The notes: a model not told the origin generated them from the sequence alone. 48,834 nucleotides of DNA from Marinobacterium iners DSM 11526 (GCF_900107855.1 NZ_FNRJ01000021.1:1-48834), one strand, 5' to 3'; positions 1-9,988 are shown, numbered from the stretch's first letter. Translations and numbers: made by a program.

Positions 1-107
1 GCTCAAGGTATTACACAACGCTAAATGAATATTCAGTTAGGTTGCTTGCCTTGATTAAGCTTTGTGTGCTCAATCCTGACAAGCGCCCACACATATTACC
101 TGATCAA

Positions 108-148
108 TTTGTTAAAGAGCGGGCTTGGCCAACCGCACCGTTCGGTGC
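108..148 (-). promoter_or_regulatory. rRNA operon leader: boxA and boxB-like hairpin
   Basis: Read on the minus strand, 120-108 is GCTCTTTAACAAA, the classic boxA antitermination element of gammaproteobacterial rRNA leaders. The following bases, through about 80, continue to resemble an rrn leader (TGATCAGGTAATATGTGTGGGC). Just upstream, 135-148 is a perfect hairpin (GCACCG/CGGTGC type), in the place of boxB. Together they form a nut-like site that recruits NusB/NusE and Nus factors. The direction and position imply that a 16S rRNA gene begins just beyond base 1, outside the window. Confidence 0.85.
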
Positions 149-174
149 AACCTGTTGTCTCAAGCGAGGCGCGT

Positions 175-202
175 ATTCTACCGCAACCCGTTTCAGTGTC
201 AA
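175..202 (-). promoter_or_regulatory. rRNA operon promoter P2 (proximal)
   Basis: On the minus strand the -35 element TTGACA lies at 202-197 and the -10 element TAGAAT at 180-175, separated by 16 bp. A GC-rich discriminator (ACGCGCC) follows, as is usual for stringently controlled stable-RNA promoters. It lies about 55 bp upstream of boxA and shares its -35/-10 arrangement with a second promoter about 100 bp further upstream. Confidence 0.8.
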
Positions 203-273
203 CCGTTTTTTTCGTTTGTTTTCACTGCCTTGGCGGAGAAAACAACGCGCGGTCAGCGCTGATGAGGTGGCGT

Positions 274-301
274 ATTCTACAGCGATTCGGATCGCTGTCA
301 A
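274..301 (-). promoter_or_regulatory. rRNA operon promoter P1 (distal)
   Basis: On the minus strand the -35 element TTGACA lies at 301-296 and the -10 element TAGAAT at 279-274, with a 16-bp spacer and the same GC-rich ACGCC discriminator as the proximal promoter. An A-rich stretch immediately upstream (about 310-322), overlapping the end of the uspA-like gene, could serve as an UP element. The tandem pair is typical of rrn operons. Confidence 0.8.
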
Positions 302-311
302 CGCCTCGATA

Positions 312-758
312 TCACTTTTTTTGCTTTGCTAATCGCAGCACCATTACCGAGCAGTGCGCACGCTCAACCACCCGCGAGGTAACCGAGCCGATCAGTATGT
401 TTTCCATACGCGAATAGTTGTGACTGGGCATAACGATGAGGTCGACGTCCAGCTTATTTGCCTGCTTGATTATCTGCTTGGCCGCATTGCCTTCACAGAT
501 ATGTTCATAGCAATGAGCCAACTCCGGAACGGTTTCCTTGATCAATTGCGCAAGCTCACATTCAAGCTCCTTCAACGCCTTCTCAACTGTATCTTCCGGA
601 AAGTAGGCGGCGACCATTGGCATATTGAGCCCGGGCATTACCGACATCACATGCAGCTCGGCCTCAGGCCCTGCCAAATAGCGTGCTGCCTCACGCAACG
701 CTTCCTGCGCTGTATTTCGGTCCTGCATATCAATCGGCAGCAGTATTTTATTAAACAT
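312..758 (-). CDS. universal stress protein, UspA family
   Basis: The protein is 148 aa, the usual size for a single-domain Usp. It starts MFNKILLPIDM and ends with the family signature region (LIGSVTSRVVERAHCSVMV). In many Usps the ATP loop reads G-x-x-G-(9x)-G-S. Here the first part is PSHNYSRMEN, so the leading glycines are absent while the final GS is kept, as in UspF/UspG-like members; ATP binding is therefore uncertain. The start at 758 was chosen because AGGAGG lies 4 bases upstream; an ATG one codon earlier is too close to it. Its ATG overlaps the TGA of the TRAP permease by one base (TGATG). TRAP genes often have a Usp as the last gene of the operon, so it probably responds to or modulates the transporter. 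Confidence 0.88.
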   Translation of the reverse strand: MFNKILLPIDMQDRNTAQEALREAARYLAGPEAELHVMSVMPGLNMPMVAAYFPEDTVEKALKELECELAQLIKETVPELAHCYEHICEGNAAKQIIKQANKLDVDLIVMPSHNYSRMENILIGSVTSRVVERAHCSVMVLRLAKQKK

Positions 759-3355
759 CATGCCTCCTGTGTCTCTGGTGCAGATGCCCGTCTCCGACGT
801 ATCTGCAACCATGCCAATGCAGCCAGCAGCAAGAGAGCTGGTAAATACATCCATTGTTTATCCGGTCGATCTGCCTCAACCTGAATGGACAAAATTTCCC
901 AGTCAAAGTCGAAGCCTGCGTCCTGCGCTGCACTGCCAAATGCAACCAGATCAACAATCACGCTGTCATCATTTATATTGAGCACCAGGCCAGCATTCTC
1001 AAGCCGCTCGGCTCCACTACTGCCCTCTTCTAACGGCAGACGAATCAGTCGAGTAACTTCATCGCCATCTATTGTCATTCCCCTCGCTTGAATCATCAGG
1101 TGGCCATTGGCAGGAACCTGTTCTGCCAGCCATTCAATCTTCTGAGCCGGTTCGTTGATTACAGGTGGATAAACTTCATCCCACCAGAAGCCAGGACGGA
1201 ACAGTGTAAATGCGATCAGTAACAGCAACAGGGTTTCATACCAACGGCTTTTCACCAGCCAGTAGCCTTGAGTCGCAGCTGCAAAAATCAGCATGGCAAT
1301 CACCGCAGTCGCAATGGTGACCAGCAGATGCGGAATGCTCTCTATACCCATCAGCAACAACTCAGTGTTGAAAATAAACATAAAGGGCAAAACCGCTGTG
1401 CGGATGTCATAGGTGAAACCCTGAACACCGGTTCTGATTGGGTCTGAGCGTGCTATCGCTGCAGCAGCAAACGCAGCAAGCCCTACGGGCGGTGTGTCAT
1501 CGGCCAATATTCCGAAATAGAACACAAACAGGTGTACGGCGATCAGTGGCACAATCAGCCCCTGCTGAGCCCCCAGGGTCACGATGACCGGAGCCATCAA
1601 TGTGGATACGACAATATAGTTTGCTGTTGTTGGCAGCCCCATACCCAACAGCAAGCTAATGACAGCAGTGAACAGCAGCATCAGCATGATATTGCCCGCC
1701 GAAATGAACTCAACGAACTCGGTCATAACCAAACCGATTCCGGTCAACGTAACAGTTCCCACGACAATACCCGCCGCTGCAGTTGCCACGCCGATGCCTA
1801 TCATGTTTCGAGAGCCTGTCACCAGCCCATCAAGCAGATCGCAGAAGCCTTCCTTTACCCCCTGTCCAAACGCACCCTGGGCCCGGAACATGGCTTTTAT
1901 CGGCTTGTGTGTAAGCACAATCACTACCATGAACACAGTTGCCCAGAACGCGGACAGCCCCGGAGAAAAGCGCTCCACTGTCAGGCACCACACGAGTACA
2001 AAAACCGGCAGCAGAAAATAAAGACCCGACTTGACGGTCGGTGCTGTTTCAGGGAGTTCGACTATATCTGAGTCAGGATCATCCAGTTTCAGATCTGGGT
2101 AAGCTGCGGAGTGGCGAACCAGCCAGAGATAAGCCACAAATACGATTGCGGCCATAATCCAGTAACTGGCACTACCTATGTAACTCTTGGTCCAACCAAA
2201 ACCATAATAGAGTCCAAGTGAGACAACACATACGCCCACTATAATACCAACCCAGGTCGCCAGCCTCTGAGCAAGGGTACCGCCATCATTACGCTTCGGC
2301 AGACCTTGCATGCCCGCCTTCAACGCCTCCAGGTGCACGATATAAATCAGTGCAATATAGGAGATCAACGCCGGCAGAATGGCATGCTGAATTACTTCAA
2401 TATAGGAAATGCCCACATACTCAACCATAAGGAAGGCTGCTGCCCCCATGATCGGCGGCGTAAGCTGACCGTTAGTAGATGCTGCAACCTCAACAGCCCC
2501 GGCCTTGTAAGCGGGAAACCCCACGCGCTTCATCAATGGAATGGTAAAGGTACCCGTAGTTACAACATTGGCGATGGAAGAACCGGATATAAGGCCTGAT
2601 AACCCTGAAGACACCACCGCAGCCTTTGCCGGCCCTCCGCGCATGTGCCCCAACAGAGAAAACGAGACCTTGGTGAAGTAGTTGCCGGCGCCTGCCTTTT
2701 CAAGCAAAGCGCCAAACAGCACGAACAGAAACACAAAGCTGGTGGATACGCCCAATGCAACCCCGAACACCCCTTCAGTAGTCAACCACTGGTGCGACAT
2801 CGCCTTGTTAAGGCTTGCACCCTTATGGGCAATCACATCCGGCATGTAAGGCCCTGCGAATGTATACGTCAAAAATACTGCCGCAACGACCATCAACGGT
2901 GGCCCCAGAGCGCGTCGAGTTGCCTCAAGCAACAGCAGCATTCCCATAACAGCTACCACCACATCCGCGGTGATCGGTGCACCCGAGCGTCCGGCCAGTT
3001 CCGCTTCAAAAATGACCAGATAGGCAGCAGAGAAAGCACCCAGGAGTCCAAATATCCAGTCCTGGATCGGGATGTGGAAACGTGGTGAACGTTTCAGCGC
3101 CGGGTAAGCGGTATAAGATAAAAATATGGCAAATGCCAGATGGATGGCACGAGCCTTGGAATCATTGATGGCCCCGAAGTCCAGCATAAAAGGAAGTGGC
3201 GAGGCATACCAAAGCTGAAACAGAGCCCAGGCCAGTGCAACCCCCCAGAGAAGGCGCCCAGGCAGGCCCTTGGGAGAGCGAGCACCGCTGTCGGACTGTG
3301 CGACCAGTGCCTGAATATCGTCATTGGAGGTTTGCTGCTTGTCTTCCTGAGTCAC
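758..3355 (-). CDS. TRAP transporter fused permease subunit (DctQM fusion, TAXI type)
   Basis: This 865-aa inner-membrane protein is the fused small and large permease of a TRAP transporter, which imports small organic acids or related solutes with an ion gradient. The N-terminal third holds a DctQ-like four-helix unit and the rest a DctM-like unit with about 12 membrane segments, including the glycine-rich loop around GLSGLISGSSIANVVTTG (residues about 230-250) and the later LGMGLPTTANYIVV repeat. A soluble tail of about 120 aa and one last helix precede a charged C-terminus. The start is GTG, with only a weak ribosome binding site. The TAXI binding-protein gene lies upstream, 69 bp away, and uspA follows with a one-base overlap, so the order is binding protein, permease, Usp in one operon. 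The substrate cannot be read from the sequence. Confidence 0.93.
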   Translation of the reverse strand: MTQEDKQQTSNDDIQALVAQSDSGARSPKGLPGRLLWGVALAWALFQLWYASPLPFMLDFGAINDSKARAIHLAFAIFLSYTAYPALKRSPRFHIPIQDWIFGLLGAFSAAYLVIFEAELAGRSGAPITADVVVAVMGMLLLLEATRRALGPPLMVVAAVFLTYTFAGPYMPDVIAHKGASLNKAMSHQWLTTEGVFGVALGVSTSFVFLFVLFGALLEKAGAGNYFTKVSFSLLGHMRGGPAKAAVVSSGLSGLISGSSIANVVTTGTFTIPLMKRVGFPAYKAGAVEVAASTNGQLTPPIMGAAAFLMVEYVGISYIEVIQHAILPALISYIALIYIVHLEALKAGMQGLPKRNDGGTLAQRLATWVGIIVGVCVVSLGLYYGFGWTKSYIGSASYWIMAAIVFVAYLWLVRHSAAYPDLKLDDPDSDIVELPETAPTVKSGLYFLLPVFVLVWCLTVERFSPGLSAFWATVFMVVIVLTHKPIKAMFRAQGAFGQGVKEGFCDLLDGLVTGSRNMIGIGVATAAAGIVVGTVTLTGIGLVMTEFVEFISAGNIMLMLLFTAVISLLLGMGLPTTANYIVVSTLMAPVIVTLGAQQGLIVPLIAVHLFVFYFGILADDTPPVGLAAFAAAAIARSDPIRTGVQGFTYDIRTAVLPFMFIFNTELLLMGIESIPHLLVTIATAVIAMLIFAAATQGYWLVKSRWYETLLLLLIAFTLFRPGFWWDEVYPPVINEPAQKIEWLAEQVPANGHLMIQARGMTIDGDEVTRLIRLPLEEGSSGAERLENAGLVLNINDDSVIVDLVAFGSAAQDAGFDFDWEILSIQVEADRPDKQWMYLPALLLLAALAWLQIRRRRASAPETQEA

Positions 3356-3392
3356 GATCTACACCCTTGTTTCAGACAGAAAGGAGGGGGTG

Positions 3393-3416
3393 AGCAGGGG
3401 GAGTCGCCCCCCTGCT
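3393..3416 (-). terminator. intercistronic hairpin between TAXI binding protein and permease
   Basis: A perfect 9-bp GC-rich stem (AGCAGGGGG paired with CCCCCTGCT, loop of 6) sits just after the binding-protein stop and before the permease start. No U-run follows, so it is more likely a 3'-end-stabilising or partial-termination structure that keeps the binding-protein transcript more abundant than the permease one, as in many binding-protein operons. Confidence 0.55.
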
Positions 3417-3424
3417 GCCGGTGC

Positions 3425-4405
3425 TTAAAGCAGGCCGGCTTCCTTGTAGTACTTCTCTGCACCCGGGTGCAGGGGTGCCGTCAAGGCATCTCGTACCATC
3501 TCTTCCTTGCTCAGGTTTTCAAAAGCAGGATGCAATTTGCGGAAGGTGTCGAAGTTCTCGAAAACCGCCTTGACCACATTATAAACCACATCATCAGGCA
3601 CACTGGCAGAGCTTACAATCGTGGCACCCACACCGAAGGTTACAACATCATCAGGATTGCCCTGATACATGCCACCCGGGATCACAGCCTTGCGGTAGTA
3701 GCTGTTCTCATTCACCAACATGTCGATGGCCGCGTCATTCACTTCTACCAGATTGCTTTCACAGGAGGTGGTTGCCTCCTTGATTGCGCCGCTTGGGTGG
3801 CCAACAACGTAAACCATTGCATCAATTTTGTTGTCACACAGTGCACTGGCCTGCTCTGAAGCCTTCAGCTCAGATGCCAACGCAAAATCGCTGTTGGTCC
3901 AGCCCTTCGCCTTCATGATGACTTCGATGGTACCGCGCTGACCTGAACCCGGGTTGCCGATATTGACCCGCTTGCCCTTGAGGTCATTGAAGTTCTTGAT
4001 ACCAGCGTCGGCTCGCGCAACCACAGTGAACGGCTCGGGGTGAAGTGAAAAAACGGAGCGCAGATCCTTGTTTGCCCCCTGTTCGGCAAAGGCATCGGTG
4101 CCATTGTAGGCATGGAATTGCCAGTCGGACTGAGCTACACCCATGTCCAGCTCCCCGGCACGGATTGTATTCAGGTTATAAATGGAGCCACCCGTACTTT
4201 CGACCGAGCAGCGGATGCCATGCTCAGAACGGTCCTTGTTAACCAGACGGCAGATGGCACCACCTGTGGGATAGTAAACTCCCGTCACCCCGCCGGTACC
4301 GATGGTAATAAAGCTTTCCGCACTCGCCGTTGTTGGTGCGGTCAGACCTGCAGCCATTACACCTGCCGCCATCGCGGCTGAGATCAGTGTTTTTTTCAAC
4401 GCCAT
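3425..4405 (-). CDS. TRAP transporter solute-binding protein, TAXI family
   Basis: The 326-aa precursor has a signal peptide ([20 protein letters not shown]...ASA, cleavage near residue 29) and a mature TAXI domain starting [20 protein letters not shown]. It captures the solute in the periplasm and delivers it to the fused permease encoded next. Typical features are the [19 protein letters not shown] segment, STGGS at about residue 70 and the [13 protein letters not shown] stretch. A TTG two codons upstream is possible, but the ATG at 4405 has AGGAG 8 bases ahead and begins the signal peptide, so it was preferred. The gene is first in its operon and divergent from pfkA. Confidence 0.92.
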   Translation of the reverse strand: MALKKTLISAAMAAGVMAAGLTAPTTASAESFITIGTGGVTGVYYPTGGAICRLVNKDRSEHGIRCSVESTGGSIYNLNTIRAGELDMGVAQSDWQFHAYNGTDAFAEQGANKDLRSVFSLHPEPFTVVARADAGIKNFNDLKGKRVNIGNPGSGQRGTIEVIMKAKGWTNSDFALASELKASEQASALCDNKIDAMVYVVGHPSGAIKEATTSCESNLVEVNDAAIDMLVNENSYYRKAVIPGGMYQGNPDDVVTFGVGATIVSSASVPDDVVYNVVKAVFENFDTFRKLHPAFENLSKEEMVRDALTAPLHPGAEKYYKEAGLL

Positions 4406-4618
4406 GTTCAACTCTCCTGTTTGATCGGAAATCTGCGGTCACGCACCCGTGCCGGGTCGGACTCAGAGCTTTCAGTATTGGCCAGCATTGCGCCGGCATC
4501 AACCTGCAACAGAATTTTTTTACTGCAAAAACCGTAACATGGATCGTTTCCACTTCTATCACGATAACGCAATAATTCAGTTATAGTGTCAGCATGCCCA
4601 CTCACCAGGGAGTCGTTT

Positions 4619-5623
4619 ATGTACAGTCTGCCTGATCTTGAACCCATCCGTGATTTCGACGCCATAGCGGTTCTGACCAGCGGTGGAGATTCGCCCGGCA
4701 TGAACCCGGCCGTTCGAGGCGTCGTGCGAGCGGCCCTGAACAGCGGCGTGCAGGTATACGGTATTCAAAAAGGATACAGTGGCCTGGTAGCCGGAGACCT
4801 GCGCGTGATGACATCGTCCTCTGTCCGTAACATCGTACAGCGCGGTGGCACCATTTTGAAAAGTGACCGCTGTGAGGCGTTCAAGGACCCAGAGATACGG
4901 CAGCAGGCCGCAGCCAACCTGAAAAATGCCGGAATAGGTGCGCTGATCGTAATTGGTGGGGATGGCTCGCTGACGGGGGCTCATCTACTGGCTGAAGAGA
5001 GTGACATTGCCGTTATCGGACTTCCTGGCACCATCGACAACGATATCTTCGGTACGGAAGACACCATTGGCTTTGATACCGCCGTCAATACCGCCCTGGA
5101 TGCCATTGATAAGATCCGTGATACCGCCTCGTCGCATGAGCGTTACTTTCTGGTAGAGGTCATGGGCCGAAACTCCGGCTTCCTGGCCACTCATGTAGGT
5201 ATTGCCGCCGGTGCCGAGATGGTGATTGTGCCGGAGTACCAGGTAAATATCGAAGAACTGGGGCGCCAGCTATGTGAAAATCGCCGAACAGGCAAGGGTT
5301 CCAGCGGCATTATTGTTGTAGCAGAGGGACGTGAGCCCGGCCTTACCTACAGGCTGGCTCAGCAGCTGCAGCAGCAGGGCGAAGATCCAAGGGTCTGCAT
5401 TCTCGGCCATATTCAGCGCGGAGGGCATCCGAGTGGGCATGATCGGGTACTGGCCTCTGGACTGGGTGCCATGGCCGTAAGCTATCTGCTGGCGGGTTAT
5501 AACGACATTATGGTAGGCGTGTCCGAAGGTGCCATACTGGATATTCCTCTCGATAGCGTAATCCGTTATCGCAAGGGACTTGACCCGCAACTGTTCGAAC
5601 TGGCGCTGCTGCTGCACAAATAG
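4619..5623 (+). CDS. pfkA: ATP-dependent 6-phosphofructokinase
   Basis: The 334-aa enzyme phosphorylates fructose 6-phosphate in glycolysis. It carries LTSGGDSPGMNPAVRG near the N-terminus, IGGDGS at about residue 105 (glycine rather than the aspartate of PPi-dependent enzymes, so ATP is the expected donor), the catalytic GLPGTIDNDI loop, EVMGRNSGF for sugar binding and LGHIQRGGHPS in the C-terminal half. The start at 4619 has AGGGAG 7 bases upstream; an in-frame ATG 11 codons earlier would add residues that do not match the family. The neighbour 11 bp downstream is a DUF502 membrane protein, possibly cotranscribed. Many related marine gammaproteobacteria use only the Entner-Doudoroff route, so a PfkA is a useful metabolic marker. 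Confidence 0.95.
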   Translation: MYSLPDLEPIRDFDAIAVLTSGGDSPGMNPAVRGVVRAALNSGVQVYGIQKGYSGLVAGDLRVMTSSSVRNIVQRGGTILKSDRCEAFKDPEIRQQAAANLKNAGIGALIVIGGDGSLTGAHLLAEESDIAVIGLPGTIDNDIFGTEDTIGFDTAVNTALDAIDKIRDTASSHERYFLVEVMGRNSGFLATHVGIAAGAEMVIVPEYQVNIEELGRQLCENRRTGKGSSGIIVVAEGREPGLTYRLAQQLQQQGEDPRVCILGHIQRGGHPSGHDRVLASGLGAMAVSYLLAGYNDIMVGVSEGAILDIPLDSVIRYRKGLDPQLFELALLLHK

Positions 5624-5634
5624 AAGGGATATCC

Positions 5635-6240
5635 ATGAACACTCTGATTCGGCTATTTTTCAAGGGATTGCTGGTACTGCTGCCGGCCGTTATCACCTTT
5701 TATCTGGTATATGCCATTTTCATGGCCCTGAACAACACCCTGTTCTCGGCGCTTGGCCGACTGTTTCATCAGTTGCTGCCCCAGCTCGAGCCTGGCTGGC
5801 CCACCACTCTTCTGGCTATCGCCTCGACACTGACACTGATCACGGTAGTGGGCATACTGGCCAATAACTACCTTGGCCGTTATCTGGTCAGGCGATTTGA
5901 GCAACTGATGAAGCGGATACCGCTGGTGAAGCTGCTCTATAACGCTGTAGGAGATCTGTTCAACGCACTGTTGGGTGAGGACAAGCGCTTCAACAAGCCA
6001 GTACTGGTTTGCTTGAGCGAAGAAGCAGGTGTGCGTGTTGCCGGATTCATCACAGCTGAGGATTTATCACACTGGGGGTTGAATGAAGAGGTAGCTGTTT
6101 ACCTGCCACAATCATACAACTTTGCCGGAAACCTGATTATCGTCCCTGCCAACCGGGTTACAGCTCTGGACCAGCCGGCCGGGGACGTTACCACCTTTAT
6201 CGTCAGTGGTGGTGTTTCCTCAAAGAGTCGGGAACATTAG
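5635..6240 (+). CDS. DUF502 family membrane protein
   Basis: This 201-aa protein starts with two membrane helices (about residues 5-30 and 55-80) followed by a soluble domain. Conserved DUF502 features include the [20 protein letters not shown] segment with IYNAV-like LYNAVGDLF, and the [18 protein letters not shown] region. The molecular function of the family is not established. It follows pfkA by 11 bp with AAGGG before its start. Its stop overlaps the stop of the convergent hydrolase gene by 4 bases. Confidence 0.85.
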   Translation: MNTLIRLFFKGLLVLLPAVITFYLVYAIFMALNNTLFSALGRLFHQLLPQLEPGWPTTLLAIASTLTLITVVGILANNYLGRYLVRRFEQLMKRIPLVKLLYNAVGDLFNALLGEDKRFNKPVLVCLSEEAGVRVAGFITAEDLSHWGLNEEVAVYLPQSYNFAGNLIIVPANRVTALDQPAGDVTTFIVSGGVSSKSREH

Positions 6241-6878
6241 CCAAACCGACTGGCAATGAACGGATTGGTCAGCCGCTCCTGACCGAAGGTCGACATGGGA
6301 CCGTGCCCGGGTATGAAACGTATTTCATCGCCCAATGGCAAAAGCTTTTCCTTGATCGAGCGGATAAGGGTGGCATGATCCCCCCGCGGGAAGTCCGTGC
6401 GACCAATGGAGCCCTGAAACAGAACATCACCCACCAGTGCCAGTGACGAGTCTGCGTGGTAAAACACGACGTGACCAGGCGTATGTCCCGGGCAGTGTAT
6501 CACCTGCAGTTCAACCTCACCGAAGTTGACACGATCACCCTCTTCCAGCCAACGGTCCGGCGTGAACACATCCACATTCGGAAAACCGAACATCTGACTC
6601 TGCTTGGGCAATCCCTCAATCCAGAACTCATCCTCGTGACCCGGTCCTTCAATGGTCAGGCCCAACTCATGAGACAGCGCAGCGGTTCCACCAGCATGGT
6701 CTATATGAGCGTGAGTCAGCAGAATCTTTTCCAGCGTTACCCCTTCTTCGGCAATGGCAGCCTTGATAAGGGGCAGGTCTCCGCCGGGGTCGACCACGGC
6801 TGCCTTGCCGGTCTGCTCACACCAGAGCAGAGTACAGTTCTGCTGGAACGGGGTTACCGGGATGATGCGATATTTCAT
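6237..6878 (-). CDS. metallo-beta-lactamase-fold hydrolase, YcbL/glyoxalase II-like
   Basis: The 213-aa protein has the MBL metal-binding motif [10 protein letters not shown] (about residues 54-63), a second His in HCPGHTPGH, the Asp in [14 protein letters not shown] and the final His in FIPGHGPMS. Its length and the short form, lacking the glyoxalase II C-terminal domain, match E. coli YcbL, a type II glyoxalase-like thioesterase. The start MKYRIIP at 6878 has GGAG 4 bases upstream; an ATG 8 codons earlier is weaker. It runs convergently into the DUF502 gene. Confidence 0.88.
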   Translation of the reverse strand: MKYRIIPVTPFQQNCTLLWCEQTGKAAVVDPGGDLPLIKAAIAEEGVTLEKILLTHAHIDHAGGTAALSHELGLTIEGPGHEDEFWIEGLPKQSQMFGFPNVDVFTPDRWLEEGDRVNFGEVELQVIHCPGHTPGHVVFYHADSSLALVGDVLFQGSIGRTDFPRGDHATLIRSIKEKLLPLGDEIRFIPGHGPMSTFGQERLTNPFIASRFG

Positions 6879-6941
6879 AATTCTCCGCGCATGTTCAGAC
6901 ATTTCGCCCCAGTATATCCCCCTGTTGCCAACAGGCCCAGA

Positions 6942-8570
6942 TCAGGTACTGAAGCGATTGATCTGTTGCTGCAGACTGCGTGACAGCTGCTGCAGCTGTT
7001 CACCACTGGCCGCCACGGTATTCGCAGCCGCAACAGTGCTTTCAGAAGCTTGGGTGATACGCAGCAGATTGGAGTTCATCTCTTCCGATACCTGACTTTG
7101 CTCTTCGGCCGCCGCTGCCACCTGTACGCCCATGTCACGGATGAGCGCCATCTGTTCCACGATACGGCTCAGCTCCTTGCCCGCATGCTGGGCTGTTGTG
7201 ACACTGGCATCCGCACGTTCCTTGGAACGCTCCATCACTTCAACAGCCCGCTGAGCAGCCGAACGCAAACGATCGTTCATGCTGCGAATCTCTTCGGTAG
7301 AGCCCTGGGTCCGCTGCGCCAGCTGGCGGACTTCATCAGCCACCACCGCAAAGCCTCTGCCGGACTCACCGGCTCGAGCCGCCTCAATCGCCGCATTCAG
7401 CGCCAGCAGGTTGGTCTGTTCGGAAATGGCCTGGATCTGACCCAGCACCTGGCCGATCTGAACCGTATCACCTTCCAGAGCCTGAATCACCTCAGCCGCT
7501 GCATCAACTTCGCGAGCAAGCGCCTGAATACGTTCAACGGTATCTTCAACGTCATGGTTGCCTTCATCAGCCTCATGATCGGCACTTTCAATCGCCGCCG
7601 CCGTCTCACCGGCACTACGGGCAACCTCATGCACACTGGCGGCCATCTCGTTCATGGCGGTGGAGAGCAGCTCAGCTTCCTGCGCCTGTGCATCCAGCGC
7701 CGCGCTGGTTTCCTCGGCACTGCGGGCCAACTCTTCAGCACTGGCTGATACCTGGGTCGCCGAGCCGGCAATCTGATGAACCAGATCCTGGAACACGCCC
7801 AGAGTTTCATCGATACGCCGACCCACCTTGCCCAGCTCATCCCGGCTGGTCAGCTCGGTACGCACCCGAAGATCACCATTGGCAGCACGCTTCATCACGT
7901 CACTGATAATATCAAGAGGCATTATTATCGTGCGTCCGATAGGAATCGCACACAGTATCAGAAGGGCCAAGGCAACGAGCAGCTGAAGACTAAGGTGTAT
8001 GAGGTCTTCCATGAACGCCGCATTCAAGTCATCCATATATACCCCTGTGCCAATCACCCAACCCCAGGGCTCAAAGGATTTGGCCAGCGTCAGCTTTGGC
8101 TGAGGCTCGGTACTGCCGGCTTTGGGCCAAAGATAACTAAATGCCTCTACCTTTTTTCCACCGCCGATCATCGCTGCCATCTGCGCAAATACAGGTACCC
8201 CATCCGGGGTTCTTGCTGATTTCAGATTACGACCTGCCTGAGACGTATCGCCCCCATGTACCAAAATGTCGGCGTTGGCATTGAGAACAAAGAAATACTC
8301 ATTGCCGGCATAGCGCATGTTTTCCAACAGGGTACGTGCCTGCTGCCGCGCCTCATCGCTACTCAGCTCACCTGCAGCTACACGTGCCTGCAAGGAAGCT
8401 GTCAGGCTCAGGGTAGTGTCCAGTAATGAATTCAGCTGGGCTTCACGCTCCTGCTGAAGTGAGTGGCGCATATCCAGCAGTGCTGTCGAAGTTAGAAACA
8501 GCAACATAAAACCGGCAATACCGATCAACAGCCATAATTTGGCACGAACTCTGAGGTTTTTGAAAAACAT
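6942..8570 (-). CDS. methyl-accepting chemotaxis protein with Cache sensor
   Basis: This 542-aa receptor has a first membrane helix (about residues 12-32), a periplasmic single-Cache domain (about 40-185; note the [15 protein letters not shown] and [12 protein letters not shown] stretches typical of sCache_2), a second helix (about 190-212), a HAMP domain (to about 265) and a cytoplasmic signalling domain. The hairpin tip reads [20 protein letters not shown] and [15 protein letters not shown]. sCache_2 domains often bind small organic acids, which would suit the TRAP-rich neighbourhood, but the ligand is unknown. There is no C-terminal CheR pentapeptide. It appears monocistronic, with AGGTAGG before the ATG. 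Confidence 0.93.
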   Translation of the reverse strand: MFFKNLRVRAKLWLLIGIAGFMLLFLTSTALLDMRHSLQQEREAQLNSLLDTTLSLTASLQARVAAGELSSDEARQQARTLLENMRYAGNEYFFVLNANADILVHGGDTSQAGRNLKSARTPDGVPVFAQMAAMIGGGKKVEAFSYLWPKAGSTEPQPKLTLAKSFEPWGWVIGTGVYMDDLNAAFMEDLIHLSLQLLVALALLILCAIPIGRTIIMPLDIISDVMKRAANGDLRVRTELTSRDELGKVGRRIDETLGVFQDLVHQIAGSATQVSASAEELARSAEETSAALDAQAQEAELLSTAMNEMAASVHEVARSAGETAAAIESADHEADEGNHDVEDTVERIQALAREVDAAAEVIQALEGDTVQIGQVLGQIQAISEQTNLLALNAAIEAARAGESGRGFAVVADEVRQLAQRTQGSTEEIRSMNDRLRSAAQRAVEVMERSKERADASVTTAQHAGKELSRIVEQMALIRDMGVQVAAAAEEQSQVSEEMNSNLLRITQASESTVAAANTVAASGEQLQQLSRSLQQQINRFST

Positions 8571-8702
8571 GGGGGCCTACCTGCTTAATTCATAATTTGC
8601 GCAACTTTCGTCGCCTAATGCACACAGATTAACATAGTGTCTATCGAGGTAAAGATCCTTTAAATCAAATGCTTATATGAACACTGCCTAATCTTTAAAC
8701 AC

Positions 8703-9596
8703 CTAATGCTTCCAGCACCGATACAACTGTTTTGCCCGCTTGCGAGCCCGCTTTGCGTAGATCTCGTCGGTAAGGACGTCAATTTCGCCAAGCGCGTTTA
8801 GACGGGCTGCCTTAATGCCTGTGCTCACCTGATCCAGATCCTCTTGCCGAAAACAGGCACGAGCCTCTTCCATCTGCACAGTCAGTACATCCAGGTCATG
8901 CAGTCGTCCCAGAGCACTTCCGAGCGCTTTAACCTGGCTAATCCATTTGGGAGCGGTTTCATCCAGCAACCAACCACTTTGGAACAATAGTAACTTGACC
9001 CACTTCCTCCAGCGGTGCATCGGCTCCATGGCATGCTTTTGCAGTGCTTCGTGGGCAAGGCTACTGCCCTTGCGGCAGGTTTGCTTCAGCCCTTTGTGCA
9101 GATGTCGTTTACTCATTGAACTCAGATCAATGGCCACAATAGCCTGCTCCAGCCTCAGCAGTGTCTGCACAACCTGCAACAATGCCGGTTCATTCACTGT
9201 CACATGTCCAAGTACCTGCACCAACCCCGACAACAATCGTTGGCGAACATCCGGCGGGAGGTCTGCACTCACCCAATCCAGCGTTTCCTTCATGACCTGC
9301 GCATCGCGACTGGAGGCAAGCGGCTTGGCCAGTCCCTTGCTCAAACGCTCGAGCCTGCTGTAGTCCGTGGTTTTCAGCCCAGGCTTCAGCAGACGCCAGA
9401 GCGCACGCAGGCGCTTACTGTCCACACGTGTCTGGTGCACGATCTCGTTCAGTGATTCGGTATCGGCATCAGCCCGCAGCGCAAGTCGGTCACGCATATT
9501 GGTTAGCAATTGCAGAGCAATGCAGCGTATTTCAACGTCCAGCGGCTGACTCGACTCCAGCAGTCTCTGCCGGCTTTTTTCAATTTCTGGTTGCAT
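8703..9596 (-). CDS. CHAD domain-containing protein
   Basis: The 297-aa protein is mainly helical and rich in conserved His, Arg and Lys, as expected of the CHAD domain, which binds polyphosphate. The pattern is visible as HQTRVDSKRLRALWRLLKP near residue 50, SSRDAQV near 95, and in the second half MHRWRKWVKLLLFQS and LGRLHDLDVL. No CYTH domain is fused and no polyphosphate kinase is nearby, so its role is inferred from the family only. The CPXCG gene lies 15 bp upstream, suggesting a two-gene transcript. Confidence 0.82.
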   Translation of the reverse strand: MQPEIEKSRQRLLESSQPLDVEIRCIALQLLTNMRDRLALRADADTESLNEIVHQTRVDSKRLRALWRLLKPGLKTTDYSRLERLSKGLAKPLASSRDAQVMKETLDWVSADLPPDVRQRLLSGLVQVLGHVTVNEPALLQVVQTLLRLEQAIVAIDLSSMSKRHLHKGLKQTCRKGSSLAHEALQKHAMEPMHRWRKWVKLLLFQSGWLLDETAPKWISQVKALGSALGRLHDLDVLTVQMEEARACFRQEDLDQVSTGIKAARLNALGEIDVLTDEIYAKRARKRAKQLYRCWKH

Positions 9597-9611
9597 AACG
9601 ACTCCCTGTTA

Positions 9612-9803
9612 CTAGCCACCTTCACGCTCAACGCTAACCTCGGGGCGCTCTTGATCACCTACGCTGACCTGAACCTGAATCGGGCTGCAACAGACTGGAC
9701 AATCCTCTGTGTATTCCTGCTCAGGCTCTGTCACTTCGATCATCAGACTGATCGGCTCACTGCACCAGGGGCACAACAGATCGACATTTTCCAGCGGATT
9801 CAT
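9612..9803 (-). CDS. CPXCG motif cysteine-rich protein
   Basis: This 63-aa protein has two zinc-knuckle pairs, CPWC (residues 11-14) and CPVC (35-38), in the arrangement of the small CPXCG family found widely in gammaproteobacteria. The C-terminus is acidic. It most likely binds one zinc ion; no function is known. It lies just upstream of the CHAD gene on the same strand and is divergent from the thiamin operon. Confidence 0.85.
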   Translation of the reverse strand: MNPLENVDLLCPWCSEPISLMIEVTEPEQEYTEDCPVCCSPIQVQVSVGDQERPEVSVEREGG

Positions 9804-9910
9804 GGCATCTACTCCTGCTCAAAAGGTGCCGGCCTGACCTGAAAGCAGCCGGCATCTGGTTACAGCATAGACAGTGGTAGCGCTTGTGCCTAAACTAGCC
9901 ACAGATTCTT

Positions 9911-9988
9911 GGTCGGGGTGCCCACACTGGATGGGCTGAGATGAGACCCGCTGAACCTGATCCGGCTTGTACCGGCGTAGGAAATCGA
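9911..9988 (+). ncRNA. TPP riboswitch (THI element)
   Basis: The conserved THI-box parts are all present in order: TCGGGGTGCCC at 9913, GGCTGAGAT at about 9934, ACCCGCTGAACCTGATCCGG at about 9946, and CCGGCGTAGGAAATC ending at about 9986. The P3 arm is the short segment between GGTGCCC and GGCTGAGA. It lies about 70 bp upstream of thiD and faces it, so TPP should shut down the whole operon through thiC. Between the aptamer and thiD there is no hairpin with a clear U-run, so translational rather than transcriptional control is possible. Confidence 0.93.
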
